DNA of 64,000 nucleotides from Legionella clemsonensis. Its GTDB lineage: Bacteria > Pseudomonadota > Gammaproteobacteria > Legionellales > Legionellaceae. The translations under genes were made by a program, and so were the position numbers. This document shows positions 8,701-17,664 of this stretch, one piece after another. Positions within the stretch are counted from its first letter, which is position 1. Each line of letters starts with the position of its first letter. The notes under the pieces were generated by a model that made no database searches, was not told the origin of the DNA, and saw only the letters and a list, made by a program, of their open reading frames with translations. The stretch lies in NCBI RefSeq assembly GCF_002240035.1, contig NZ_CP016397.1:788001-852000 (forward strand). The letters run 5' to 3'.

Positions 8701-10019
8701 CGATTAAAGAAAAATTGGCAGTGACGAAAGAAATGATTAAAGAGTTGGATAAGGCTAAAGTTGATTTACAGCTTGACCTTTTAAACAAGATCACTGCCAA
8801 ATTTGCTGAATTCACAACAAAAAATTTTACAGCAATGAACCTTCCTGAAGAGCATTTCTTTGAACAAGAATTGGAAAATTTCAAGAAAGAGATTAAAAAT
8901 GCACTGGATGTTTGTAATAACAGTGATAATGCTCAGGTCAAAGAAAAGTTTTCTGCAGTCGAAAAAATTAAAGAAGCCATTCCTGTGGTTATTCCTACGT
9001 TTGAAAAAATAGAAGAATTCTCTGAAAAATATGCTGAGTTAATTAAAAAAGCAGAAAATATTCCTCCAAAACGCTTAAGACCTGGACTTGAATTAATTAA
9101 AGCGGCTGATAAGTTAGAGGCTGAGTCAATGCCTGCCCTTGAGAAAGCTAAAGCGTTGTCTTTATCACCAGAAAAAGTGGCAGCCATTTTAAAAGCACAA
9201 CAAACACTACGTGATTTAAAAGAAGAATACACCAAACGCTATACGGAAAATCCTTCACTGTTAATTCAAGAAGTCTATGACGAATATCATGCCTTGAATG
9301 TGCTAAGGAAAGAATCAGAAAAATCAGAGTTTCAATTTTATGAAAAAAGCAAAAAAGGACTTTATGATCAAATCATCGCTTTGAAGAATAGTGAACTTCT
9401 TGCTGTATTTAATTCGCGTAATCATGGGGAAAGTGAACAATTAAATTCTATTTACAATTATCAAGCTGAACTTAAAGCGTTTACCTTTCAGCAGGCACCA
9501 CAATCGCATGCTGCAGCTTTATTTTTTAATAAACCTACGGTGAGACTAATAGAGGATCAACAAGAGGCAGCAGAAAAATTCTCCAATGCCAGAGCGTATT
9601 TGGAAACGAAGTATTTTGGAGACAATACCAGTGAGTCGAAGTTGGGAGGGGCTTTCGGTACCTATTTGCAGCAAAGAGCTGAACAGTTCTGGTTTAGAGA
9701 TCTAATGAGTTCTTTTCTTGCCTTCGGCTTAAGTTGTTTTGGTTGGAAAACGGAAGTGAAGCTAAGAGAAGATTATTTACTTAAATTAAAAGATGCTTTT
9801 CAAAAATACAAAGAAGATCCCGAAAATTATCACGATTTGCTAAAAATTGTTGGCGAAGGACAACAATTTAAACCAAGAAGCGAGTCCGGTGAAAAAGGGT
9901 ATGAAAAAACGCTACAATCTTACCTGGCGGACTTTAAGAGAGAGGTACGGATAATTCACGATCAAAACGTTGAGGACAAACCAGTTGAGAGCTCTCAATT
10001 AGGCCAGGTAAAGCTGTAG
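5796..10019 (+). CDS. Large coiled-coil protein, probable Dot/Icm effector
   Basis: A 1407-residue protein that I do not recognise. It is very rich in Glu, Lys, Gln and Ala, with long heptad-like stretches (roughly residues 170-420, 440-560, 690-1000 and 1020-1230) indicating extended coiled coils. It has no signal peptide. Near the C-terminus (about 1300-1345) is a different, more hydrophobic segment containing WFRDLMSSF and a Cys/Phe/Trp-containing patch that could touch a membrane, followed by a charged tail. The start ATG 5796 has GGGGAAAC upstream. Its size, coiled-coil content, position next to icmB and a possible PmrA box all fit a Dot/Icm substrate; nothing in it reveals an enzyme activity. 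Confidence 0.75.
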   Translation: MSGSIFAEMTKLKAKLKEINNGQEINPNPKNFSGLSLSEKTFVHPSLLPPALTEEVSGESVATPEEMEDYSKRAMEAVWYIASFDEDSIKNYASIFFNRDNIWAAFNFLDNDNVPKIVDERTYQVGKALLEFLNKVTSDEIINNLREEISIPPFGPQIIIRQQALAFMNPKKEALRKKLAIYEAHTPNKIAEKEALLAIRETRLKRYNEITSTFGSVLEEVTYLSSQIGASLEEAGIEPEKLKKLQKEIQQQLEKLTKAYEKFDEDIEQWDNENHGEFDINGVSGRLPQSIELSNFLYFKYNYNSKEAAVSAERVLDEWKRLFNSSSSLFHYEILGKLENSYERKENLLILKEGKIASLKILQEEVAQQLQIAEDIAPLVKELSERVNEALYGKAPDVSQPKNSQDCAKEIVQLQTYLATFQQKTALTYDSFATYPFPEEKNDPLYEKAYKKAIEEAKGQLLEGKEEKIKEIKDMIAVLQKQQREFEHEEAKQSAEKRNELLSELIQRVDSLREQKYSIQVQETDAHRDAEEFFTRQYQPAVETIHKKTQALLVGLTADDNERQSMVREDYPLMLKQEEAKRREFLQIAQEALQSYEKLLQESTGIYIPTDKIPREELKKYLEVTKATRIEGIIDEIYDEQEKAKASVVTNITNYWNHYTSWMGPSNFDMDFNLLQDAIADKLKQISAELSVEVTAEPGEPSQSSNLAGNNLYTLQRKSNESTRLVNINQLKVEEAEWDKKKKNVEQKAAEATLHRQLAIAQYNQAVLEAAIFRLDSRLFEIKEKANTTLADITLAMTQKTGDEALEYFTEIKGSLDELDVESLLTVSSIEEGNGRALKLSIKEQLKDLEKLWGTEINELSGQIESLPKAIQTLKEEAAAHFVTLQQQTVKLEPTEQRLTEAVKTKKGIIFSLKEMAIQQSEIAKLLDRSKEMQLANNEAKIGLIADISNSEASRQKLLEELGLQENAAIKEKLAVTKEMIKELDKAKVDLQLDLLNKITAKFAEFTTKNFTAMNLPEEHFFEQELENFKKEIKNALDVCNNSDNAQVKEKFSAVEKIKEAIPVVIPTFEKIEEFSEKYAELIKKAENIPPKRLRPGLELIKAADKLEAESMPALEKAKALSLSPEKVAAILKAQQTLRDLKEEYTKRYTENPSLLIQEVYDEYHALNVLRKESEKSEFQFYEKSKKGLYDQIIALKNSELLAVFNSRNHGESEQLNSIYNYQAELKAFTFQQAPQSHAAALFFNKPTVRLIEDQQEAAEKFSNARAYLETKYFGDNTSESKLGGAFGTYLQQRAEQFWFRDLMSSFLAFGLSCFGWKTEVKLREDYLLKLKDAFQKYKEDPENYHDLLKIVGEGQQFKPRSESGEKGYEKTLQSYLADFKREVRIIHDQNVEDKPVESSQLGQVKL

Positions 10020-10065
10020 GAAAATTGTTACTATACTGTTTAAATACCGCAGTGGAGAGTAACCC

Positions 10066-12759
10066 ATGGTTGGGAAGGATGATCAAAGGCCTGATCCCGA
10101 TGCTTTACTGGCTCAAGTTCAAAGTCAGGAGAAACAAGCTTCTCAGGGAAAATTAAGAATTTATTTCGGAGCTTCAGCGGGAGTGGGAAAAACCTATGCC
10201 ATGCTTGTTGAGGCCAGGAAGCTAAAAAAAGAAGGCTGCGAGGTGGTTGTTGGTCTTGTAGAAACACATGGACGTCAGGAAACGCAAGCCTTATTATCCG
10301 GTTTACCTGTCCTGCCACGTAAGACTATTGTTTATCGTGGCAGGACTCTCTATGAGTTTGACATTGATGCAGCGCTTGCCAGACACCCGCAATTAATTCT
10401 TGTTGATGAGCTTGCCCATTCTAACCTGCCAGGTATGCGCCACCCCAAGCGCTGGCAAGATATAGAAGAATTACTCGAAGCGGGTATTGATGTATTTACC
10501 ACTCTCAATGTGCAACATTTGGAAAGTTTAAATGATACCATCGGGGGTATTACTAATGTGCACATTGCTGAGACTGTTCCCGATACTATCTTTAATAAAG
10601 CTGACGAAGTGGTCATGGTGGATATCACGGCTGATGATTTACTGCTGCGCTTAAAAGCAGGCAAAGTTTATCAGGGTCCGCAAGGTGAACTGGCTGCCAA
10701 AAATTTTTTTCGCAAAGGAAATTTAATTGCTCTTCGCGAACTTGCATTGAGACGAATCGCAGAGCGTCTTGAAGAAGATGTGCAGGCTTACCGTGTTGAA
10801 CAATCGATTGATAAGGTTTGGAAGACTGATACAGCCTTATTAGCATGTATCTGTGAACGGCCTGGTGCTGAATATGTGGTACGTAGTACTGCAAGATTAG
10901 CAAACCAGTTAAATGCCGAATGGCATGCCATTTATGTGGAGACACCGGAAATGATGCGCCGGCCATTCTCAAAGAAGCAATACGCCTTAAATGCACTAAA
11001 GATGGCTGAGGAATTGGGCGCTACGACATCCATATTAACGGGTGAAGATGTCGCGTTGGCCATTATTCATTATGCTCGCAATCAGAATTTTTCAAAAATT
11101 GTGTTAGGAAGAAGACGACGATCTATCCGTTTTTGGCACAGCTCCTTACTGTCACGTCTTTCAGCTTACGCCCCTGATTTTGATATTTTAGTCATTGGCA
11201 ATTTGGAAAAAAAAGATAGAGAGATTCGCGAAAAAGATATTGAATTGCCTCTAAAAGAAAAAAAAGGATATGCGCGTTATTTGATAGCAGTAGGAGCCAG
11301 TTTTTTTACTATTCTAATCACCAAAATTTTAGAGTTTCATCTCAATCTGATTAATATAGGATTGCTGTTTTTATTAACCGCCTTACTAGTTGCTATTCGT
11401 TTTGGACGCGGACCTGCACTTGTTGCTGCTTTAACTGCCATTGGCGCCTTGAATTTCTTTTTTATAGAGCCGCGATTTTCCTTTTTGATAGTGGATTGGC
11501 AGCATGGTCTCATGTTGGGTTTAATATTACTCATTGCTTTGATTACGGGACATTTAACTGCGAATTTACGTTATCAACTATTCATGAAAGGACAGCGAGA
11601 GTCGCGAACCCATGTACTATATAAATTTGCCTATGAATTGGCGGGTGCCTTGTTAGTTGAGTCTATTTTGGAAACTACTAGGATGTATGTTCAACATGCA
11701 TTTAGCGCACGTGCCTGGCTACTTTTGCCAGACGAGAATGGTCACTTGCAACCGCCGTTGAAAACAGAACCTGTTACTGAAGCGATGCAAGGTTTGGATA
11801 TGGGGATTGCGCAGTGGGCATTTGATCATAAAGAATCAGCAGGTTTGGGGACAGACACGTTGCCTGGGAACAACTTTTTCTATTTGCCTCTGATAGCTCC
11901 TATGCGAACACGAGGTTTACTCGTTATTAAACCCAAAACTTCAGAGTGGTTAAAAAAACCTGAAGAGCGCCAACAACTGGATACTTTTGCAGCTCTGGCG
12001 GCAATCGCTCTGGAGCGAGTCCATTTTATTCAAGTAGCCCAGGATGCGCTTGTTCAGATGGAATCTGAACGGATGCGAAATTCGTTGCTGGCGAGTTTGT
12101 CTTATGATTTACAAACGCCTCTGGCTTCTATGATCCATTTATCAGAATTACTGATTAGAAAGGACTCCATGCTAACTCCTTTGCAACAAGAATTGCTACA
12201 TGCATTAAAAAAAGAAATAGTGCACATGGAGTTATTAATTAAAAATTTAATGGAAATGGCGCGCATCAAGAGTGGGGAATTAAAGCTAAATTTGCAGTGG
12301 TATCGTTTTGAAGAGATCCTAACGAATGTTAGCCGTGCTTTGCATAGTAAAATAACAACTCATCCTGTAGAAACATTCTCCCAAAACAATCTTCCTTTGG
12401 TTTTTGTGGATAAGCTTTTGATAGAGCGTGTGCTTATCACCCTACTGCAGAATGTCTGTAAGTATACGCCAAAAGGAACAGCGATAGTTTTAACCGTGAC
12501 TACAGAAGGTAATAATTTACAAATTGCTGTGTATAATAAGGATTCTCTTTTTTCTACTGGTCAGGCCAAAGTAATTTGGGAAAAATTAAAACAAAATTTC
12601 CGTATTGATCTTGAAATTGCCATTTGTGGAACAATCATAGAGGCGCATGGCGGCAGTATGCAATTAGGGCATTCATCTACAGGAGGAACTTCCTTTGTTT
12701 GTTCTATTCCCCTGAAGCCTGCACTTAAATTAGTGCCTAGTGATAAATCAAGTTCTTGA
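10066..12759 (+). CDS. KdpD-type sensor protein with degenerate kinase core
   Basis: An 897-residue protein with the full KdpD architecture: an N-terminal KdpD domain with Walker A GVGKT (residues 39-43) and the DELAHSN box, a UspA-like domain (about 255-385), four closely spaced membrane segments (about 405-500), a GAF-like region, then a histidine kinase-like C-terminus. KdpD normally senses K+ limitation and phosphorylates KdpE to induce kdpFABC. Here the phosphoacceptor motif reads SYDLQTP, with Tyr680 where KdpD has His. The Asn of the N box is kept (QNVCKYTP), but the first Gly box and the GLGLAI-type box are eroded (IDLEIAI). No kdpE or kdpABC lies nearby. Starts at ATG 10066 after GTGGAG. 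It is probably not an active autokinase; a scaffold, phosphatase or nucleotide-sensing role is possible. Confidence 0.85.
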   Translation: MVGKDDQRPDPDALLAQVQSQEKQASQGKLRIYFGASAGVGKTYAMLVEARKLKKEGCEVVVGLVETHGRQETQALLSGLPVLPRKTIVYRGRTLYEFDIDAALARHPQLILVDELAHSNLPGMRHPKRWQDIEELLEAGIDVFTTLNVQHLESLNDTIGGITNVHIAETVPDTIFNKADEVVMVDITADDLLLRLKAGKVYQGPQGELAAKNFFRKGNLIALRELALRRIAERLEEDVQAYRVEQSIDKVWKTDTALLACICERPGAEYVVRSTARLANQLNAEWHAIYVETPEMMRRPFSKKQYALNALKMAEELGATTSILTGEDVALAIIHYARNQNFSKIVLGRRRRSIRFWHSSLLSRLSAYAPDFDILVIGNLEKKDREIREKDIELPLKEKKGYARYLIAVGASFFTILITKILEFHLNLINIGLLFLLTALLVAIRFGRGPALVAALTAIGALNFFFIEPRFSFLIVDWQHGLMLGLILLIALITGHLTANLRYQLFMKGQRESRTHVLYKFAYELAGALLVESILETTRMYVQHAFSARAWLLLPDENGHLQPPLKTEPVTEAMQGLDMGIAQWAFDHKESAGLGTDTLPGNNFFYLPLIAPMRTRGLLVIKPKTSEWLKKPEERQQLDTFAALAAIALERVHFIQVAQDALVQMESERMRNSLLASLSYDLQTPLASMIHLSELLIRKDSMLTPLQQELLHALKKEIVHMELLIKNLMEMARIKSGELKLNLQWYRFEEILTNVSRALHSKITTHPVETFSQNNLPLVFVDKLLIERVLITLLQNVCKYTPKGTAIVLTVTTEGNNLQIAVYNKDSLFSTGQAKVIWEKLKQNFRIDLEIAICGTIIEAHGGSMQLGHSSTGGTSFVCSIPLKPALKLVPSDKSSS

Positions 12760-12795
12760 TTAATCTTTACACAAGGACTGGAGGTTTGTTATCAT

Positions 12796-13122
12796 GTGCT
12801 TATGAAAGCAACCACTCGCTTATTTCATTATATTATTCTTGTAAGTCTGGTTTTATTTTCAATAAAGCCATTACTTCACTATGCGCCTTCTGTAGATTCT
12901 CCAGCTACAATACAATACAACGCCGTTAATAAATGCTCAGGAGGAGGCAGCACATCAATAACATCCTGTCCACTGTCAGCAACCTATACTCTTGCTGAAT
13001 GGGGAATAGAAACTGATTTATATTTTTTTGTATTCGCTGGTTTGCTTTTTTATAGGTATAGACAGTTTAGTTCAGTCCCACCTTATTTCAGATTATTCAA
13101 ACCTCCCATTTTTAACTGCTAG
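12796..13122 (+). CDS. Small hypothetical membrane protein
   Basis: A 108-residue protein I do not recognise. It has an N-terminal hydrophobic segment (about residues 9-28) that could be a signal anchor, a short exported loop with two Cys (near 47 and 58) and Ser/Thr/Gly-rich sequence, and a second membrane segment (about 75-90) with a basic end. GGAGG at 12780-12784 precedes either GTG 12796 or ATG 12802, and the spacing slightly favours GTG. It lies 36 bases after the KdpD-like gene and 158 before dsbD, in the same direction. A link to the thiol reductase is only suggested by the two Cys. Confidence 0.55.
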   Translation: MLMKATTRLFHYIILVSLVLFSIKPLLHYAPSVDSPATIQYNAVNKCSGGGSTSITSCPLSATYTLAEWGIETDLYFFVFAGLLFYRYRQFSSVPPYFRLFKPPIFNC

Positions 13123-13280
13123 CATGATGAATGATTAATGAAAGCATATAAGTCCTTCTCTTATAGGCTTATCGGAAGTATGCCGACATTCTGTGCTACT
13201 TAAATCATCGTTGTTCTAGCGAAAAGTCACTTAATCTCATCAATTGAATTATTTAACAATTCATTAAAAAAGGATTAACT

Positions 13281-14642
13281 ATGAACAATCTGAAATCTTA
13301 TATAAGCATTTTGATGCTTATGCTTATTTCGCAGGCTGTCTGGTCTTTTACCCCAGCATTCGAAAGTGCGAACCCATTAACAGTAATGCATTTTATTCAA
13401 GCGCATAGTGCTTGGGTCTATTTAAGTGTATTTTTCGGCCTCGGTATCTTATTAGCCTTTACGCCCTGTGTGTTACCCATGGTACCCATTTTATCGGGAA
13501 TTATTGTGGGACAAAAAGCGTTATCAACTGCAAAAGCTATAAAACTTTCCTTCAGCTATGTTTTAGGTATGGCTATAACCTATGCAGTTGCGGGCATACT
13601 GGCTGGCTACATGGGCAGTACCTTACAAACCTGGATGCAAAGACCGATGGTGATTATCACCTTTAGTGCAATTTTTGTATTGATGGCTTTATCCATGTTC
13701 GGTCTATTTGAACTGCGTATGCCGCAAAAAATGAATGCGCGTTTAGCCTCATTAGGTCAAAAGAATAATCGTGCCACTGTGGCATCGGTAGTTTGCATGG
13801 GAATAATCTCCACCTTGGTTGTTTCTCCTTGTGTAACTGCACCTTTAATAGGGGTATTGACTTATATTGGTCAGAGCGGAGAGGCCTGGATGGGAGGAGT
13901 CATTCTTTTTGTTATGGCTTTAGGAATGGGTATCCCTTTAATGGTGGTAGGAGCAGGTCAGGGTGCTTTATTACCGAAAACAGGCCCATGGATGCTAAAA
14001 ATTAAGCAACTATTTGGCGTTATAATGTTGGCTATGGCAATTTGGATGTTAGGGCGGCTATTGCCTGAGACCTGGGTGAAATTACTTTGGGCTACTTTAC
14101 TGATGATTACCAGTATCAGCTTAGGAAGTTTACGCACCCAAGTTACTAAATTGGGAAAACTGTTTCAAGGATTGGGAATAGTGATTCTGCTAACAGGTGG
14201 CATTATCGCTTATTCAACCATCACAGCCATTTCTGCCCCCCAGGGAGCGAGAGCCATCCATCCGATAAAAGCACCGTTTATTCACGTTAATAATTTGGCA
14301 GCACTCCAAAAGCATTTAGCTGAAGCTCAACAGGCGCATAGGGCAGTATTTCTCGAGTTCTATGCATCCTGGTGTAGTGATTGTCAGGAGATGGATTCGA
14401 GGGTTTTTAATCAGCCAGAGGTAGCCAAGGCAATGACAGGCTTGATTAATCTTAAGGTGGATATCAGTGATACTGACAATTTTGAAGTGAAGAAAATTAA
14501 AAAAGCGTTTGCTATTTATGGCACTCCGACAATGCTGTTTTTCGATACGTATGGTAAATCCTTAGCTGAGCTCAATGCAGTGGGTTTTATTGATAAGCAA
14601 GCATTAGTTACGTTGTTGGAACAAGTGCATAAAGCCACGTGA
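13281..14642 (+). CDS. DsbD-type thiol:disulfide interchange protein lacking the N-terminal periplasmic domain
   Basis: A 453-residue protein. After a signal-like segment (1-22) comes a CcdA/DsbD membrane domain with eight or so helices and the two signature Cys, in FTPCVLP and VSPCVTAP. A C-terminal thioredoxin-like domain follows with WCSDC (Cys365 and Cys368). DsbD passes electrons from cytoplasmic thioredoxin across the membrane to periplasmic targets such as DsbC or cytochrome c maturation proteins. Full DsbD has an extra N-terminal immunoglobulin-like domain, which is absent here, so the partner receiving electrons may differ. Starts at ATG 13281 with AAGGA upstream. It converges with icmF across a strong hairpin. 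Confidence 0.88.
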   Translation: MNNLKSYISILMLMLISQAVWSFTPAFESANPLTVMHFIQAHSAWVYLSVFFGLGILLAFTPCVLPMVPILSGIIVGQKALSTAKAIKLSFSYVLGMAITYAVAGILAGYMGSTLQTWMQRPMVIITFSAIFVLMALSMFGLFELRMPQKMNARLASLGQKNNRATVASVVCMGIISTLVVSPCVTAPLIGVLTYIGQSGEAWMGGVILFVMALGMGIPLMVVGAGQGALLPKTGPWMLKIKQLFGVIMLAMAIWMLGRLLPETWVKLLWATLLMITSISLGSLRTQVTKLGKLFQGLGIVILLTGGIIAYSTITAISAPQGARAIHPIKAPFIHVNNLAALQKHLAEAQQAHRAVFLEFYASWCSDCQEMDSRVFNQPEVAKAMTGLINLKVDISDTDNFEVKKIKKAFAIYGTPTMLFFDTYGKSLAELNAVGFIDKQALVTLLEQVHKAT

Positions 14643-14676
14643 GTTCGCTACAGGGTTTTTGAAGAACCTTTGATTT

Positions 14677-14726
14677 CGCTGTGCTCCCTTAAGCCTACTT
14701 GGAGATAGGCTTAAGGGAGCACAGCG
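14677..14726. terminator. Perfect 21-bp hairpin between convergent dsbD and icmF
   Basis: The left arm 14677-14697 and right arm 14706-14726 are exact reverse complements with an 8-base loop. It lies between two converging genes (stops at 14642 and 14740), so it can work as a terminator in both directions, although there is no clear T tract after either arm. Confidence 0.6.
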
Positions 14727-14739
14727 CAGTTAAGACATT

Positions 14740-17664
14740 TCAGGTTACTTCTTTGTTCAAGAAAAATCCGGTCAAAATTCCAGGGCTGAAAGGATTAATT
14801 TGATTTTGGGTTTTCAACAAGTACCTGCCAGAGTTGCCATTCACTTCAAATAAAATTTGTAAACTTGCACTGTCTTCACTATCCACTAACACATTAACTT
14901 TCTGCAGCATTTTAAAGAAGGCCCATGGCCCGACTTCTTCTAGCTCATAGTGATTGCCTTCGATAGAATCCAGGCTTAATTTAGCATCATTTTGTGGCCA
15001 GTTGAATTGGGTAAAGGAGTCACTGTTCTGATTGTCAGTGAGAGTAGTTTTGCCGATGGTTAATTGAAGGTTGGCTACGACAGGATCCAGATTAATTTTT
15101 TGTAAACTAAATGCAATTTTACTAATGTCATTATCCGGTAAAAAGAACATGTTGGTAATTACATTGGCACGGATGAGCTCATTCGTAATATCGCTTGAAA
15201 TAGGCATGACATAACCATTAACTTCTTTAGGTTGCCATTGAGGAGAGGAGGTATCCAGGAATGGCTTTAAGTAATTACTGACAAAGTTATTTAAGGTGCC
15301 ATGTGGTGAGAAGAAGTGATTAAAATCAATCAGCGATACTTCCTCTGTTCGCGACGGATCCAGTGGATAGCGATTTGCAATGGTGAGCTGATACTCACTA
15401 TAAACTTGCTGCTCCCATAAGCGATTCAGATAGGTTTTACTTTCGCTGATAAAAATAAACCAGGTATCGTCAGCGATCTGTTTTGTCCATGTAGCAATAG
15501 GTTCTGGTAATTGTCTTGTTTTATTATATAAATTACTTAATGGATCAGCAGAAGTACTACCTTGAAAACGATTTTTGGTTAATTCAAAGGTGGTCCGTCC
15601 CTGATCATTAACCAGAGACAAAGTAGTCAGAAATTTTTCCAATTCATTAATGCTTAGCGTTAAATCATTAATTGTGGAATCACTCATTAAATTTAAGTTT
15701 GTAAATTCATTGGCAATCTTTTGATTAAACAATACAGCATTCTCATTGGCATCTGGTGCAGTTTGTTGCTGAATCAGTTTAATTAATTTAGCCAAAGCAT
15801 TGTTTTGATACAGCGTCTGCGTGAGCTGTCTTGCTTGCTGGTAATCCTGGTAATGCAAGGGTCTCGTACGACGAATAAAATTTTGCCACCAGGTGACGTA
15901 TTCAAAGCAATAAGCCTGTTCAAGCTGAGCAGGCAGGTTAGCCAAATCCTGACGAGCCAGTACCCAGTTTTCGCGTTGTAGTTGTGCAGAAATTTTAGGT
16001 AAGGCCGCTATAATTTCCAGAAATCCAGTTTTCGTATAAAAATAAGGTAATGTTTTACTTGCCAGATCAAATCCCTCGACAGCAATAGGGTAGCTGGCGG
16101 TAGGGAAACTATTTTTTGCCAGGGTATAGTACAAATAAGTAGCAGGTAAGGCGTTAAGATAATTACGCACATCGCTAACTAACTGTTTATTAATAGCAAC
16201 TGGCTGTATCGGCCGTCTTAGAGCATGTTGTAATAAAGTTAGCTTTTTATGCAATCCACTTTGCTGATGAGTGGTTTTCCAATAATCACTAAACCATTTA
16301 GTTATCTCTGCTTCTACAGAATGCTCTGGTTCTCCCAACATCAAATATATTTTGAGTGCCTGATAACGTGCCGTTTGTGTTTGTGCAGGATCCAGCATAA
16401 TACGTTCAATACCTGCCAAAAGCTCGGGGAGAAAATCATCATGCAGACGATGTTTGGTATTCCTGTGAAGTTGATTTTTTAGTTGCTCAATCGCCGAAAC
16501 AGACAATAGGTTACTTGGTATCTGCTGTAACTTGGCCGCTGCCAATGATAAATGGTAGAGAGCCGATGTTTTATCATTAGCTTGTCCTAAAAAAGTCTCA
16601 TAAGTAATAAGTTCCTTGCTGGCTTCATCCAGGAGGCGAGATGTTTTGAAATGTTGTTGCACTACCCAGATTAATGACAAACTGACAATACTTGTGGCAA
16701 GACCGATTAGGCATTTCTGTGTGGTATTTAATTGAGCCGTATAGCGCTTTGTTTGTTCCTGGAATGCCCTTATCGCTCCCTCGATAAAATAAGCACGGTA
16801 ATTGTTTGATTGCGGATACTTATCCTGGATAGTCAATGCATATTCATGCTGAATTTTTTTATTTAATTTATCAATGCTTAAACCCCCTTGTTCTGCACTG
16901 GTAAAATAAATAGCTTGTAGGCGAAGAAGTTGCAGTGGTAAATTTTGTATCAAGGATTGCACCGGTATTCGCAAGCTGGCCAATTGTAATGGAAATTCGC
17001 GAATCAAGGTTCTCTTTACGCTTGAACGAGCAGGATGTAACTTGTTAATGATTTGATGACCCAGCACTTCAATCATTTGCTCAAATTGATGGCGATAATG
17101 ATCAAGTAAACCTTTTCGATGGTTGACATAACTTAATGAGAAGCCAAGGGGTTTAATCAGATCATTAACATGATCAGTTTGAAAAAAATCACAAAATCCT
17201 GCCAAAGCATCAAGTTTGGTTAGAATAATTGATGCATCAACAGTATACCCCAACCCATGAGCAAATCGTTCCAACAGTTGTGTGTGGGTTTTACAATGTT
17301 CTAAAAGTTGTACGGGTTCAGTAAGTAACAACTCATTGCTGTCTATGCATAAAACAATTCCCGTGACTTTAACGCTACTATGACAGCGATTTAACTGTTT
17401 CAAAGTATAGGCCAGCAAATTTTCACTTTGATTAAGCCATGATTCACCCAGTTCAAGAATCACCCCATGCTGATTGTAAAAGAAATTTGCACTATTCTCT
17501 GTTTCGACAGGATAATGCATTAAATTACTTTGGCGTAATAGAGTGGTTTTACCTTGGTTAATTTTCCCTGTGAGGATTAGAAAGGAAATGGCATTATTTT
17601 GCGGTTTTAGAAAACCGAGAATTTTTTTGAGTGCATTACAAAGTTCGGTTAACGATTTATCCAT
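14740..17664 (-). CDS. icmF: IcmF, Dot/Icm inner-membrane stabilising protein
   Basis: A 974-residue protein, close to the 973 of L. pneumophila IcmF. IcmF (TssM-like) works with IcmH/DotU to stabilise the Dot/Icm core complex and place it at the pole. An N-terminal P-loop-like GKINQGKT occupies residues 33-40. There is a membrane segment near 312-332 followed by a long, helical periplasmic region ending in a beta-rich domain. Unlike T6SS TssM it has only one clear central membrane helix visible. Its ATG overlaps the icmH stop (TAATG), so icmH and icmF are translationally coupled. The pair is on the minus strand, opposite to icmJ-icmB. Confidence 0.95.
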   Translation of the reverse strand: MDKSLTELCNALKKILGFLKPQNNAISFLILTGKINQGKTTLLRQSNLMHYPVETENSANFFYNQHGVILELGESWLNQSENLLAYTLKQLNRCHSSVKVTGIVLCIDSNELLLTEPVQLLEHCKTHTQLLERFAHGLGYTVDASIILTKLDALAGFCDFFQTDHVNDLIKPLGFSLSYVNHRKGLLDHYRHQFEQMIEVLGHQIINKLHPARSSVKRTLIREFPLQLASLRIPVQSLIQNLPLQLLRLQAIYFTSAEQGGLSIDKLNKKIQHEYALTIQDKYPQSNNYRAYFIEGAIRAFQEQTKRYTAQLNTTQKCLIGLATSIVSLSLIWVVQQHFKTSRLLDEASKELITYETFLGQANDKTSALYHLSLAAAKLQQIPSNLLSVSAIEQLKNQLHRNTKHRLHDDFLPELLAGIERIMLDPAQTQTARYQALKIYLMLGEPEHSVEAEITKWFSDYWKTTHQQSGLHKKLTLLQHALRRPIQPVAINKQLVSDVRNYLNALPATYLYYTLAKNSFPTASYPIAVEGFDLASKTLPYFYTKTGFLEIIAALPKISAQLQRENWVLARQDLANLPAQLEQAYCFEYVTWWQNFIRRTRPLHYQDYQQARQLTQTLYQNNALAKLIKLIQQQTAPDANENAVLFNQKIANEFTNLNLMSDSTINDLTLSINELEKFLTTLSLVNDQGRTTFELTKNRFQGSTSADPLSNLYNKTRQLPEPIATWTKQIADDTWFIFISESKTYLNRLWEQQVYSEYQLTIANRYPLDPSRTEEVSLIDFNHFFSPHGTLNNFVSNYLKPFLDTSSPQWQPKEVNGYVMPISSDITNELIRANVITNMFFLPDNDISKIAFSLQKINLDPVVANLQLTIGKTTLTDNQNSDSFTQFNWPQNDAKLSLDSIEGNHYELEEVGPWAFFKMLQKVNVLVDSEDSASLQILFEVNGNSGRYLLKTQNQINPFSPGILTGFFLNKEVT

